Origin: Streptomyces sp. NBC_01381
Lineage (GTDB): Bacteria; Actinomycetota; Actinomycetes; Streptomycetales; Streptomycetaceae
Length of the DNA stretch: 64,000 nucleotides
Direction: 5' to 3'
NCBI RefSeq assembly: GCF_026340305.1
Contig: NZ_JAPEPI010000002.1
Span: 1,364,001 to 1,428,000, forward strand
Shown here one piece after another: positions 24,815-33,957 of the stretch; the stretch's first letter is position 1; every line of letters begins with the position of its first letter. Under the pieces are notes generated by a model. It did not search any database and was not told where the DNA came from. It saw only the letters and a list, made by a program, of their open reading frames with translations. Both the position numbers and the translations under genes were made by a program.

Positions 24815-26314
24815 ATGACCTCCTCTTCTTCCCCTTCCCAGGACGCGCAGAGCCTCGCGCAGAACTACCCCGAAGGTCTTCGGGCCGATGCCCTGATGGA
24901 AGAGGACGTCGCCTGGAGCCACGAGATCGACGGAGAGCGGGACGGCGAGCAGCTCGACCGCTCCGAGCGCGCGGCTCTGCGCCGTGTCGCGGGCCTCTCC
25001 ACCGAGCTCGAGGACGTCACCGAGGTCGAGTACCGACAGCTCCGCCTGGAGCGTGTGGTGCTCGTCGGCGTGTGGACCTCGGGCACCGTGCAGGACGCGG
25101 AGAACTCGGTCGCCGAGCTCGCCGCCCTCGCGGAGACCGCGGGCGCGCTCGTGCTCGACGGAGTCATCCAGCGCCGTGACAAGCCCGACCCGGCGACGTA
25201 CATCGGATCGGGCAAGGCCCAGGAGCTGCGTGACATCGTCCTCGAGACCGGGGCCGACACCGTGGTGTGTGACGGTGAGCTGAGCCCCGGCCAGCTGATC
25301 CACCTCGAAGACGTCGTCAAGGTCAAGGTGGTCGACAGGACCGCCCTGATCCTCGACATCTTCGCGCAGCACGCCAAGTCCCGAGAGGGCAAGGCGCAGG
25401 TCGCCCTTGCCCAGATGCAGTACATGCTTCCCCGCCTGCGCGGCTGGGGTCAGTCGCTCTCCCGTCAGATGGGCGGCGGCGGATCCAGCGGTGGCGGCGG
25501 CATGGCGACCCGTGGTCCCGGTGAGACCAAGATCGAGACGGACCGCCGTCGGATCCGCGAGAAGATGGCGAAGATGCGCCGGGAGATCGCGGAGATGAAG
25601 ACGGGCCGCGACATCAAGCGCCAGGAGCGCAAGCGCAACAAGGTGCCTTCGGTCGCCATCGCCGGTTACACGAACGCGGGCAAGTCCTCCCTGCTCAACC
25701 GACTCACGGGCGCGGGAGTCCTGGTGGAGAACGCGCTGTTCGCCACCCTCGACCCGACCGTGCGCCGGGCCGAGACGCCGACCGGCCGGATCTACACCCT
25801 GGCCGACACCGTCGGGTTCGTCCGGCATCTGCCGCACCACCTCGTCGAGGCGTTCCGCTCCACGATGGAGGAGGTCGGCGAGTCCGACCTGATCCTGCAC
25901 GTGGTGGACGGTTCGCACCCGGTGCCGGAGGAGCAGCTGGCCGCCGTGCGCGAGGTGATCCGCGATGTGGGTGCGACCGACGTACCCGAGATCGTGATCG
26001 TCAACAAGGCGGACGCGGCCGATCCGCTGGTGCTCCAGCGGCTGCTGCGCAACGAGAAGCACGCGATCGCGGTGTCCGCGCGTACGGGCGCCGGCATCGC
26101 CGAGCTGCTCGCGCTGATCGACGACGAACTGCCGCGGCCCGAGGTCGAGATCGAGGCCCTCGTGCCGTACACGCAGGGCCAGCTCATCTCGCGGGCGCAC
26201 GCCGAGGGCGAGGTGCTCTCCGAGGAGCACACCGCCGATGGCACGCTGCTCAAGGCGCGGGTGCACGAGGAACTGGCGGCGGATCTCACGCCGTACGTTC
26301 CGGTCGCGAGCTGA
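24815..26314 (+). CDS. hflX: GTPase HflX
   Basis: 499-residue ribosome-associated GTPase that splits or rescues stalled 70S ribosomes. It has the N-terminal HflX domain (VVLVGVWTSGT, YIGSGKAQEL, Gly-rich linker SRQMGGGGSSGGGG), a coiled segment, then the G domain: G1 GYTNAGKSS, G3 DTVGFVRHLP, G4 NKAD. ATG 24815 has AAGGA upstream and gives the usual MTSSSS start. ATG 24785 and TTG 24776 are in-frame alternatives. The gap 24644-24814 has no gene. A strong bidirectional terminator follows. Confidence 0.95.
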   Translation: MTSSSSPSQDAQSLAQNYPEGLRADALMEEDVAWSHEIDGERDGEQLDRSERAALRRVAGLSTELEDVTEVEYRQLRLERVVLVGVWTSGTVQDAENSVAELAALAETAGALVLDGVIQRRDKPDPATYIGSGKAQELRDIVLETGADTVVCDGELSPGQLIHLEDVVKVKVVDRTALILDIFAQHAKSREGKAQVALAQMQYMLPRLRGWGQSLSRQMGGGGSSGGGGMATRGPGETKIETDRRRIREKMAKMRREIAEMKTGRDIKRQERKRNKVPSVAIAGYTNAGKSSLLNRLTGAGVLVENALFATLDPTVRRAETPTGRIYTLADTVGFVRHLPHHLVEAFRSTMEEVGESDLILHVVDGSHPVPEEQLAAVREVIRDVGATDVPEIVIVNKADAADPLVLQRLLRNEKHAIAVSARTGAGIAELLALIDDELPRPEVEIEALVPYTQGQLISRAHAEGEVLSEEHTADGTLLKARVHEELAADLTPYVPVAS

Positions 26315-26351
26315 ACGCGGGCTCCGGCAGGCGTAGTTCACGCATCGGCTG

Positions 26352-26400
26352 ACACGGCGAAGGCCCGCCCCCTTTCGTAGGGGGCGGGCCTTCGCCGTGT
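26352..26400. terminator. Bidirectional terminator, perfect 21-bp stem
   Basis: Arms 26352-26372 and 26380-26400 around TTTCGTA lie between the convergent hflX (26314) and trypsin-like gene (26424). Confidence 0.85.
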
Positions 26401-26423
26401 CAGGTTCGACGTGCGAGGTGCGG

Positions 26424-27638
26424 CTACTTGGAGCCGTACTTCTTGCTCATCATGTCGTAGACCTGCTGGGCACCCTTGCCCAGCTGCGGTCCGGCGAGCC
26501 AGGTGTTCTCGGCCGGGCCGATCGAGGTGTTCGAGACCAGCTTCATCTTGTCGCCCACCATCCGGAACCAACCGCCACCGGACGAACCGCCGGTCATGGT
26601 GCAGCCGATGCGGTACATCGTCGGCTGGGCGGAGGTCAGCGAGAGACGGCCCGGCTTGTCGATGCACTTGTGCATGATCTGGCCGTCGTACGGCGGGGCG
26701 GCGGGGTAGCCCCAGGCGCCCATCGAGCTCACGCTCGGCGCCGACGGAGTCGTGAAGTCGACGTCCAGCGCGGCACCGACCGTCTCCTCCAGGGACTTGG
26801 AGCCCTGCTCCGGCTTCACGTGCATCACGGCGTAGTCGTACGGCGCACCGGCACCGCCCGAAGCGGCACCCTCGTCGATCCACTCGGCGGACGTCGAGAC
26901 CCAGTCGGCCCAGTACTGGCCGTAGGGGGCGATCTCCTGTGGCGCGGCGTTCTGCAGCTCGGCCTCGGACTTGCCCAGGTCGTTGTACGCGGGCACGAAG
27001 GTGATGTTGCGGTACCAGCCACCGGCGGAACCGGCGTGCACGCAGTGGCCCGCGGTCCACACGAGGTTGGACTTGCCCGGGTTACGGGGGTCCTTCACGA
27101 CGGTGCCGGAGCAGACCATCGAGCCCTCGGGGGAGTCGAAGAAGATCTTGCCGACCGGGGCGGCGTTCTCGTGGTACGGCGTCTTCTCGCGCTTGGCCTT
27201 GACCGGCGACGGCTCGGGGTCCGTCGTGCCCTGGTCGGCTGCGGCGTCCTTCGCGGCGATCGTCTTGTTCGGGTCCTTGGCCTTCGTCATGCGCTCGGGC
27301 TTCCACAGCCCGTCGATGACCGGGTTGACGAAGTCCTTGGCCTCGCGCAGCCAGTCCTCCTTGGCCCAGTTCTTCCAGGCCCCGTCCTTCCACTTGTCCG
27401 GGTCGATGCCGTGCTCCTTGAGCCGGTCGGCGATGTCGCCGGGCAGCTGGGCCTCGGAGCCGGTGTCGGAACCCTTGTCGGCGCCCTGCGAGGCGCCGGA
27501 GTCGGCCTTGTCGCTGGCCTTGTCGTCGCTGGGGCCGCAGGCCGTGGCGGTGAGCGCCAGAGTCGCGGCGAGCCCGGTCGCGGCGAGTGCGAGACGCCGC
27601 CCGCGACTGCGCGCGAAGGGCGCACGAGTGGAACGCAT
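26424..27638 (-). CDS. Trypsin-like serine protease lipoprotein (copy 1)
   Basis: 404-residue S1-fold protease. The N-terminus has Arg-rich start and hydrophobic core ending in lipobox TATAC (Cys34), then an acidic disordered linker and a conserved pre-domain (DRLKEHGID, WKDGAWKNW, LREAKDFVNPVIDGLW). Catalytic triad: H198 in WTAGHCVHAG, D268 in APYDYAVMHV, S353 in TGGSSGGGW. Cysteine pairs flank the active site. It should be a lipid-anchored extracytoplasmic endopeptidase. It is a close paralogue of the next gene upstream in the same orientation, 241 bp away. Separate signals suggest independent transcription. Confidence 0.88.
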   Translation of the reverse strand: MRSTRAPFARSRGRRLALAATGLAATLALTATACGPSDDKASDKADSGASQGADKGSDTGSEAQLPGDIADRLKEHGIDPDKWKDGAWKNWAKEDWLREAKDFVNPVIDGLWKPERMTKAKDPNKTIAAKDAAADQGTTDPEPSPVKAKREKTPYHENAAPVGKIFFDSPEGSMVCSGTVVKDPRNPGKSNLVWTAGHCVHAGSAGGWYRNITFVPAYNDLGKSEAELQNAAPQEIAPYGQYWADWVSTSAEWIDEGAASGGAGAPYDYAVMHVKPEQGSKSLEETVGAALDVDFTTPSAPSVSSMGAWGYPAAPPYDGQIMHKCIDKPGRLSLTSAQPTMYRIGCTMTGGSSGGGWFRMVGDKMKLVSNTSIGPAENTWLAGPQLGKGAQQVYDMMSKKYGSK

Positions 27639-27837
27639 GCTGGTGTAAACCCCCGAATAGAGCGTGTAATTGCCATGTACGTGTCACATGCGGGCGTGGC
27701 TGCTCCGGGAGCCCCACGCCGACGCAACACCCCACTATGCCTGGGCGATTGAGGACGAACGCAGGCGGGGTCGTGAAGGTTTCCGGCAACCCCGTCGCCG
27801 ACGCCGGCCCGTGTACGCCAGGCGACCTGGGACGCGC

Positions 27838-27862
27838 GGCTGACGACCCGCGGTCGTCGGCC
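27838..27862 (-). terminator. Terminator of the upstream trypsin-like gene
   Basis: An 11-bp stem with one G-T wobble and a 3-nt loop lies 18 nt past the stop of the gene at 27880-29121. It separates the two paralogues. Confidence 0.6.
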
Positions 27863-27879
27863 GGGCGTCCTTCGCGCGA

Positions 27880-29121
27880 CTACTGGCCGGCGAACTTCTT
27901 GCTGACCGCGCTGTAGATGCCCTTGGCCTCCTTGCCCAGGCGCGGACCGGCCAGCCAGCCTGCCGTCACCGGACCGATGGAGGTGTTGGACACCAGGGCC
28001 GGCTTGCCGTCCGAGCCCGCGGCGACCCAGCCGCCGCCGGAGGAACCGCCGGTCATCGTGCAGCCGATGCGGTACATCGTCGGGTCGGGCTTGCTGATCG
28101 AGAGCCGTCCCGGCTTGTCGGCGCACTGGAACGCCTTCTGGCCGTCGAACGGCGGAGCGGCCGGGTAGCCGGTCGCCGTCATCTTGTCGATCTGGGGCAC
28201 CGCCGGGGCGTTGAAGTCCACCGGAAGCGCCGAACCGACCTGCTCCTCGAGGGACTGGCCCTCCTTGCCCTTCTCGGGCGTCACGTGGATGACCGCGAAG
28301 TCGTACGGCGCACCCGTGCCGCCCGTCGGGCCGCCCTGCTCGATCCACTGGTCGGAGGTCTGCGCCCAGTCACCCCACCAGACGCCGTACGGAGCGACCT
28401 CTTCCTTGGGGGCGTTCTGCAGCTCCTCGACCGACTTGCCCGTGTTGTTGTACGAGGGCACGAAGGCGATGTTGCGGTACCAGCCGCCCTTCGCACCGGC
28501 GTGCACACAGTGGCCCGCGGTCCACACCATGTTGGACTTGCCCGGGTGGGCGGGGTCCTTGATGACGGTGGCGGAGCAGACCATCGAGCCCTCGGGGCCG
28601 TCGAAGAAGAGCTTGCCCGACTCGGGAACCGCGTCGTGGTACGGGGTCTTCACGGCCGCCGCGTCCACCGGCTCGGGCGTCGGGTCGGTCACGCCCTGGT
28701 CGCCGGAGATGTCGTTGTCGTCGACGCCCCGGTCCGGGTTCTTGTCGGCGTCCCGCATCCGGTCCGGGTCCCACAGGCCGTCGATGATCGGGTTGACGTA
28801 GTCGCCGGCCTCGCGCAGCCAGTCGTCCTTGTCCCAGTTCTTCCAGGCCCCGTCCTTCCACTTGTCCAGGTCGATGCCGTGCTCCTTGAGCCGGTCCTGG
28901 ACGTCGTCCGGGATCTGGACCTTGCCGTCGCCGCCGTCGTTGCCGCCGTCGGAGGGCTGGGACGCGGACGGATCGTCACCCGCGTTGTCCTCGCTCGGGC
29001 CACAGGCCGTCGCGGTGAGAACCAGCGCCGCGCCGATCGCGACAGCGGCCGCCACAGGGGAGGTTCTGCTGCGCGCGCTCCTCCCACGACGAGCGGTGTT
29101 GAGCGGGCGTATGGGTCGCAT
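27880..29121 (-). CDS. Trypsin-like serine protease lipoprotein (copy 2)
   Basis: 413-residue paralogue of the neighbouring protease: the same lipobox (LTATAC, Cys40), acidic linker, pre-domain (DRLKEHGIDLDKWKDGAWKNW) and triad motifs WTAGHCVHAG, APYDFAVIHV, TGGSSGGGW. The protease domains are alike almost throughout, while the linkers differ. This indicates an old tandem duplication kept by selection. ATG 29121 follows a GGGGGAAT stretch. Divergent from the siderophore operon. Confidence 0.88.
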   Translation of the reverse strand: MRPIRPLNTARRGRSARSRTSPVAAAVAIGAALVLTATACGPSEDNAGDDPSASQPSDGGNDGGDGKVQIPDDVQDRLKEHGIDLDKWKDGAWKNWDKDDWLREAGDYVNPIIDGLWDPDRMRDADKNPDRGVDDNDISGDQGVTDPTPEPVDAAAVKTPYHDAVPESGKLFFDGPEGSMVCSATVIKDPAHPGKSNMVWTAGHCVHAGAKGGWYRNIAFVPSYNNTGKSVEELQNAPKEEVAPYGVWWGDWAQTSDQWIEQGGPTGGTGAPYDFAVIHVTPEKGKEGQSLEEQVGSALPVDFNAPAVPQIDKMTATGYPAAPPFDGQKAFQCADKPGRLSISKPDPTMYRIGCTMTGGSSGGGWVAAGSDGKPALVSNTSIGPVTAGWLAGPRLGKEAKGIYSAVSKKFAGQ

Positions 29122-29269
29122 AGAGAGATTCCCCCTGGGCTTCGAAATGGTTCCACATGCCGGACACCGTGCGTCATTTGGCGCGTTCTGCGCCGTATGA
29201 CCCGGCGCTGAACATCCTGTTGCCGGTGAACGGCACCTCAGACTATGCCGGTGCCGTAGGGGACTGCCG

Positions 29270-29292
29270 ACGGAACGGCAACGGTTCCGTCA
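29270..29292. promoter_or_regulatory. Inverted repeat upstream of the NIS operon (gap 29122-29449)
   Basis: Arms GACGGAAC and GTTCCGTC (8 bp each, 7-nt spacer) lie in the 328-bp gap between the protease and siderophore genes. A possible promoter, TTGCCG (29221-29226) with an 18-bp spacer and TATGCC, sits just upstream. No TTAGG-type DmdR/IdeR iron box is visible. The rest of the gap shows nothing else. Confidence 0.35.
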
Positions 29293-29449
29293 CGGCAAGG
29301 ATCTTCCGATTACCCGTGATCCCCCGCATCCCCCGTCGTTGGTACGTACGGGGGACTCGCGGCCTGCGTTCAACTCCCCTGCCAACTCGTCGGCGCACAA
29401 GCCCAGACCGAGTGGGACGTGCGCATTCCCAGCGGGAGGACCAACAGTC

Positions 29450-30973
29450 GTGGCCGTGACCGAGCCTGCGCCCGCGGCGGTTTCCGCGGCACCGTCCGTA
29501 GGGCGTTCCGAGGCGCACTCCGCCGCACACGAGGGGATCCTGCGACGCCAGTCGGCGCGCGAGTCGGCGGCGCGCACCTATGCGCGCGCCCTGCCGATCG
29601 TGCCCGTACGGGCACGCGGTCTCACGATCGAGGGTGCCGACGGACAGCGCTATCTCGACTGCCTCTCGGGAGCGGGGACGCTGGCCCTCGGTCACAACCA
29701 TCCGGTGGTGCTCGAGGCGATCAGGAAGGTCCTCGACTCGGGGGCGCCCCTGCACGTCCTCGACCTGGCCACACCGGTCAAGGACGCCTTCACCACGGAG
29801 CTGTTCCGCACGCTGCCCCGCGGGCTCGCGGACCGTGCGCGCATCCAGTTCTGTGGCCCCGCCGGCACGGACGCGGTGGAGGCCGCCCTCAAACTCGTGC
29901 GGCTGGCGACCGGACGCGGCGGCATGCTCGCCTTCACCGGCGCCTACCACGGCATGACGGCGGGGGCGCTCGAAGCATCCGGCGGTGCATCGGACGTACG
30001 GGTCGCGCGGCTGCCCTATCCGCAGGACTACCGCTGCCCGTTCGGGATCGGCGGGGCACGCGGGGCCGACCTCGCGGCCCGCTGGACCGAGAGCCTCCTC
30101 GACGACACCAAGTCGGGTGTGCCGGCACCGGCCGGGATGATCCTCGAGCCGGTGCAGGGCGAGGGCGGAGTGATCCCCGCCCCCGACGGCTGGCTGCGCC
30201 GGATGCGCGAGATCACCGCCGCACGCTCCATCCCGCTCATCGCGGACGAGGTCCAGACGGGCGTCGGGCGCACCGGCACCTTCTGGGCCGTCGAACGCAG
30301 CGGCATCGTCCCCGACGTGATGGTGCTGTCCAAGGCCATCGGCGGCAGCCTGCCGCTGGCCGTCGTGATCTACCGCGACGACCTCGACGTCTGGCCGCCC
30401 GGCGCCCACGCGGGAACCTTCCGCGGTAACCAGCTCGCCATGGCGGCCGGCGCGGCCACCTTGGCGTACGTCCGCGAGAACCACCTCGCCGAACGTGCCG
30501 CCACCCTCGGCACCCGCATGCTCACCCAACTGCGGTCCCTGGCCGACGAACACCCCTGCGTCGGCGACGTCCGCGGCCGAGGCCTGATGATCGGCGTCGA
30601 ACTGGTGGACCCGACCGGTACGCCGACCGATGCCCCGACGGCCGCGCCGACCGCCCACCGGCCCGCCGGAGAGCGACCTGGCGGGGAGGCCGAGGCGGAC
30701 GCGATGGCGGCTGCGGGCTCGGTCGCCGGGGCGGACCCCGGGCCGGAGGCGGCGATGGACCGCTCGGCGCGGCCGCTGCCCCCGGCACCCGAACTGGCCG
30801 CCTCCGTACAGCGGGAATGCCTGCGCCGCGGCCTCATCGTCGAACTGGGCGGACGGCACTCCAGCGTCGTACGACTCCTCCCTCCTCTCACCATCACCGA
30901 CGAACAGGCGGCCGCGATCCTCGACCGCCTCGCCGACGCGCTGACCGCGGCGGCGCGCTCGCACCACGGATGA
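29450..30973 (+). CDS. Class III PLP aminotransferase, diaminobutyrate (Dat/EctB)-like
   Basis: 507-residue aminotransferase. Family motifs: YLDCLSGAGTLALGHNHP, FCGPAGTDAVEAALKL, GAYHGMT, EPVQGEGGV, ADEVQTGVGRTG, and the PLP Lys in VLSKAIGGSLP. These resemble 2,4-diaminobutyrate:2-oxoglutarate aminotransferases (Dat) that supply siderophore diamines. A Pro/Gly/Ala-rich insert of about 55 residues sits between GVELVDP and RPLPPAPELAASVQ, unusual for the family. GTG 29450 has GGGAGGA nine bases upstream. First gene of the NIS operon; it probably makes L-2,4-diaminobutyrate from aspartate semialdehyde (inference). Confidence 0.85.
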   Translation: MAVTEPAPAAVSAAPSVGRSEAHSAAHEGILRRQSARESAARTYARALPIVPVRARGLTIEGADGQRYLDCLSGAGTLALGHNHPVVLEAIRKVLDSGAPLHVLDLATPVKDAFTTELFRTLPRGLADRARIQFCGPAGTDAVEAALKLVRLATGRGGMLAFTGAYHGMTAGALEASGGASDVRVARLPYPQDYRCPFGIGGARGADLAARWTESLLDDTKSGVPAPAGMILEPVQGEGGVIPAPDGWLRRMREITAARSIPLIADEVQTGVGRTGTFWAVERSGIVPDVMVLSKAIGGSLPLAVVIYRDDLDVWPPGAHAGTFRGNQLAMAAGAATLAYVRENHLAERAATLGTRMLTQLRSLADEHPCVGDVRGRGLMIGVELVDPTGTPTDAPTAAPTAHRPAGERPGGEAEADAMAAAGSVAGADPGPEAAMDRSARPLPPAPELAASVQRECLRRGLIVELGGRHSSVVRLLPPLTITDEQAAAILDRLADALTAAARSHHG

Positions 30974-31070
30974 CCACGTCCGACGCGGAGCGCCCTCGGC
31001 CGGCCACGAGACAACAGCACAGCTCCAGCCCGTCCCCACGGAGCCCGAACGACCCCACAAGGAAGCCCTC

Positions 31071-33044
31071 TTGAACGCCACCCCCGCATCCGAAGGCCAG
31101 CCCCGCCCCCACGCCCCAGGAGCGTGCGGCACGCAAAATTCGCTGGTGGCAGAGCACAGCACGGTCCCCCGGCAGAAGAGCGGCCGGGAGGCCGAGCACC
31201 TGCGCGGTGCGACCGCCGACCTGCTGGAGCACCCCGATCCGCACACGGCGGCGCAGATCGCGGCCATCGAGAACCTCTTGCGCTGCTGGGTCCGCGAGAA
31301 CGACCTCCCCGCCCCTGAGCACGGAGCGCTGCGCATTCCCCTCGAAGCCAGCGGCACGGCACTCCTTGTCCCCGTGCACTACTGGTCGGCGACAGGCTGG
31401 CACCGCTTCGGCCTCCCGTACCTGGAAGACGGTCCTCAGAGCGCGCCCCCGGCCGACGCCGTCACCGTTGCCGCCCTCCTGGGCCGTGAGACCAGCCACA
31501 CCGAGGACGCCGCCCCGGGCGAGGAGGCACTCCCCGGCCCCGGTCCCGGCACCGGCGATGTACGGGACCCCGGCGACGTCAGCGGCACCAGCGGCGGAGA
31601 CCTCGTGGGCCGTGTCGCCGACTCCGTACGGCGCACCGCCACCTTCATCGCGGAACGCCGCAACAACCCCGGCGACGAGCCCGACCGCTTCCTCGCAGCC
31701 GAACAGTCCCTGCTCCTCGGCCACCCGCTGCACCCCACCCCGAAGAGCCGCGAGGGACTCTCCGACACCGAATCCCGGCTCTACTCACCCGAGTTGCGCG
31801 GCGCCTTCGCCCTCCACTGGCTAGCTGTCGACCCCTCCGTGCTCGCCGCGGACTCGGCCTGGACGGAGCGCGGCCGCACCCTCCCCGCCGAACAGCTCAC
31901 CGCCCGCCTCGCGGGCCCGGACCTGCCGCTGCCGGACGGCCGCGCCGCCCTGCCCCTGCACCCGTGGCAGATGCGTGAGCTCAGCCACCGCCCCGCGACC
32001 GCCGCACTCCTGGAAGCCGGACTGCTCCAGGACCTCGGACCGCACGGCGCACCGTGGTACCCCACCTCCTCCGTGCGCACCCTCTACCGCTCCGGCGCCG
32101 CCGCCATGCTGAAGCTCTCGCTCGGCCTGCGCATCACCAACTCCCGTCGTGAGAACCTCCGCAAGGAACTCCACCGCGGCGTCGAGGTCCACCGGCTGCT
32201 GCGCAGCGGCCTCTCCGAGCAGTGGCAGGCGGTCCACCCCGGCTTCGACGTCATCCGCGACCCGGCGTGGCTCGCCGTGACCGACTCCGACGGCACGCCC
32301 GTCACCGGGCTCGACGTCATGATCCGGCACAACCCCTTCGGCCCCGGCGACGACGCCACCTGCATCGCCGGCCTCGTATCGCCCAGGCCGTCGCCGCACG
32401 CCACCGGGCAGGAGCGCCCCCCGATGCGCTCCCGGCTCGGCGAGCTCGTCACCCGCCTCGCCGGACGGACGGGCCGCCCCCGAGGAGCCGTCGCCACGGA
32501 GTGGTTCCTGCGCTACCTGGAGAACGTCGTACGCCCCGTGCTCTGGCTGGACAGCGAGGCCGGTGTCGCCCTGGAGGCCCACCAGCAGAACACGCTCCTG
32601 CTGCTCGACTCGGACGGCTGGCCCGTGGGCGGCCGATACCGTGACAACCAGGGCTACTACTTCCGCGAGTCCCGCCGCACCGAGCTCGACCAGCGGCTCC
32701 CCGGCATCGGTGAGCACAGCGACACGTTCGTCTCCGACGAGGTGGCGGACGAGCGCTTCGCCTACTACCTCGGCATCAACAACGTCCTCGGCCTCATCGG
32801 AGCCCTCGGCGCCCAACGACTCGCCGACGAGGGCCTGTTGCTCGCCGCGTTCCGCCGCTTTCTCGGCGAGGCCGCCTCCGGAAGCGACCCGCTGCGCACC
32901 CCACTGCCCGCCCTGCTCCTCGACTCACCCGTACTGCGCTGCAAGGCCAACCTGCTGACCCGGCTGCGCGGTCTCGACGAGCTCGTGGGCCCGGTCGACA
33001 CCCAGTCCGTCTACGTCACCATCGCCAACCCCCTGCATTCCTGA
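31071..33044 (+). CDS. IucA/IucC-family NIS siderophore synthetase (1)
   Basis: 657-residue ATP-dependent carboxylate-amine ligase of the NRPS-independent siderophore pathway. Motifs: GHPLHPTPKSREGL, LPLHPWQ, KLSLGLRITNSRREN, EAHQQNTLLLLD, FAYYLGINNVL at the ferric reductase-like C-terminal region. Such enzymes join citrate or a dicarboxylate to an amine. A Pro/Gly-rich insert sits near residues 140-175. The start is TTG 31071 with AAGGAA six bases upstream. It lies 98 nt after the aminotransferase and before a GNAT and a second synthetase. Confidence 0.85.
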   Translation: MNATPASEGQPRPHAPGACGTQNSLVAEHSTVPRQKSGREAEHLRGATADLLEHPDPHTAAQIAAIENLLRCWVRENDLPAPEHGALRIPLEASGTALLVPVHYWSATGWHRFGLPYLEDGPQSAPPADAVTVAALLGRETSHTEDAAPGEEALPGPGPGTGDVRDPGDVSGTSGGDLVGRVADSVRRTATFIAERRNNPGDEPDRFLAAEQSLLLGHPLHPTPKSREGLSDTESRLYSPELRGAFALHWLAVDPSVLAADSAWTERGRTLPAEQLTARLAGPDLPLPDGRAALPLHPWQMRELSHRPATAALLEAGLLQDLGPHGAPWYPTSSVRTLYRSGAAAMLKLSLGLRITNSRRENLRKELHRGVEVHRLLRSGLSEQWQAVHPGFDVIRDPAWLAVTDSDGTPVTGLDVMIRHNPFGPGDDATCIAGLVSPRPSPHATGQERPPMRSRLGELVTRLAGRTGRPRGAVATEWFLRYLENVVRPVLWLDSEAGVALEAHQQNTLLLLDSDGWPVGGRYRDNQGYYFRESRRTELDQRLPGIGEHSDTFVSDEVADERFAYYLGINNVLGLIGALGAQRLADEGLLLAAFRRFLGEAASGSDPLRTPLPALLLDSPVLRCKANLLTRLRGLDELVGPVDTQSVYVTIANPLHS

Positions 33045-33080
33045 GGAACATGCCCCACCCTTTCTGAGAGGAGCGACGCC

Positions 33081-33899
33081 GTGCCTCCCACCGACGCGAG
33101 CACCGACGCCGGAACGGATTCCGCGACCGACTGCGCCACCGGCTCCGCCATCGAGTCGGTCACCGCCGACCGGGCCGACGGCCAAGACACCCTGGACCTG
33201 CGCCTCCCGGACGAGCTCATCGCGCTGCTCGCCGCGAGCGGTGAGGACGGCGCACCCTCCGGACGCATCGGGGGCGATGCGCGCACGGCGGACCGCGCCC
33301 CGACGCGCCCGTCCGCGTCGCCGGTCGACGACCTGCTCGACGGTGTCGGTGACTGGGGCCCCGCGACCACCGACGCCGGTGTCTTTCAACTCGTCCCCGT
33401 ACGCATCGAACGCGATCTCCCTCTCATCAGCCGGTGGATGAACGACCCCGCCGTGGCGGCGTTCTGGGAGCTGGCCGGCTCCGATGCCGTCACGGAGGCC
33501 CATCTGCGCCGCCAACTGGACGGCGACGGACGCAGCGTCCCCTGTCTCGGCGTCCTGGAGGGCACGCCGATGAGCTACTGGGAGGTCTATCGCGCGGACC
33601 TCGACGCCCTGGCCCGTCACTATCCGGCCCGCCCGCACGACACCGGTGTTCACCTCCTCATCGGCGGTGTCGCCGACCGCGGCCGAGGGCTCGGCACCAT
33701 CCTGCTGAGGGCCGTCGCCGATCTTGTGCTCGACCATCGCGCCTCGTGTGCACGCGTCATCGCGGAACCAGACCTGCGCAACACCCCCTCCGTCTCAGCC
33801 TTTCTGAGCGCCGGCTTCCGCTTCGCCGCCGAGGTGGATCTCCCCGACAAGAGAGCGGCGCTCATGGTCCGTGACCGGGCCCTGCGCGCTGTGCTCTGA
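33081..33899 (+). CDS. GNAT acyltransferase of siderophore type (IucB/MbtK-like)
   Basis: 272-residue protein: a variable acidic Thr/Ala-rich N-terminus of about 95 residues, then a GNAT domain of the Acetyltransf_8 type used in siderophore assembly (PVRIERDLPLISRWMNDPAVAAFWELAG, MSYWEVYRA, DTGVHLLIGGVADRGRGLGTILLRAVADLV, RVIAEPDLRNTPSVSAFLSAGF). Relatives acylate hydroxylysine or related amines. GTG 33081 has GAGAGGAG upstream. It follows the first synthetase by 36 bases. The acyl donor and acceptor are unknown. Confidence 0.85.
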   Translation: MPPTDASTDAGTDSATDCATGSAIESVTADRADGQDTLDLRLPDELIALLAASGEDGAPSGRIGGDARTADRAPTRPSASPVDDLLDGVGDWGPATTDAGVFQLVPVRIERDLPLISRWMNDPAVAAFWELAGSDAVTEAHLRRQLDGDGRSVPCLGVLEGTPMSYWEVYRADLDALARHYPARPHDTGVHLLIGGVADRGRGLGTILLRAVADLVLDHRASCARVIAEPDLRNTPSVSAFLSAGFRFAAEVDLPDKRAALMVRDRALRAVL

Positions 33900-33957
33900 C
33901 CCGTTCACTCTTAGTACACCGCCCGACCTGATCCGGTTCCCTCCTCGAGGAGTCCCC

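Noticed and set aside
23255..26341. 1028-residue open frame on the reverse strand
   Set aside because: It is antisense to the M1 peptidase and hflX, both with clear motifs. The composition (His/Arg/Gly-rich) is typical of a high-GC shadow frame.
29122..29449. DmdR/IdeR iron box
   Set aside because: No sequence close to TTAGGTTAGGCTNACCTAA was found by eye.
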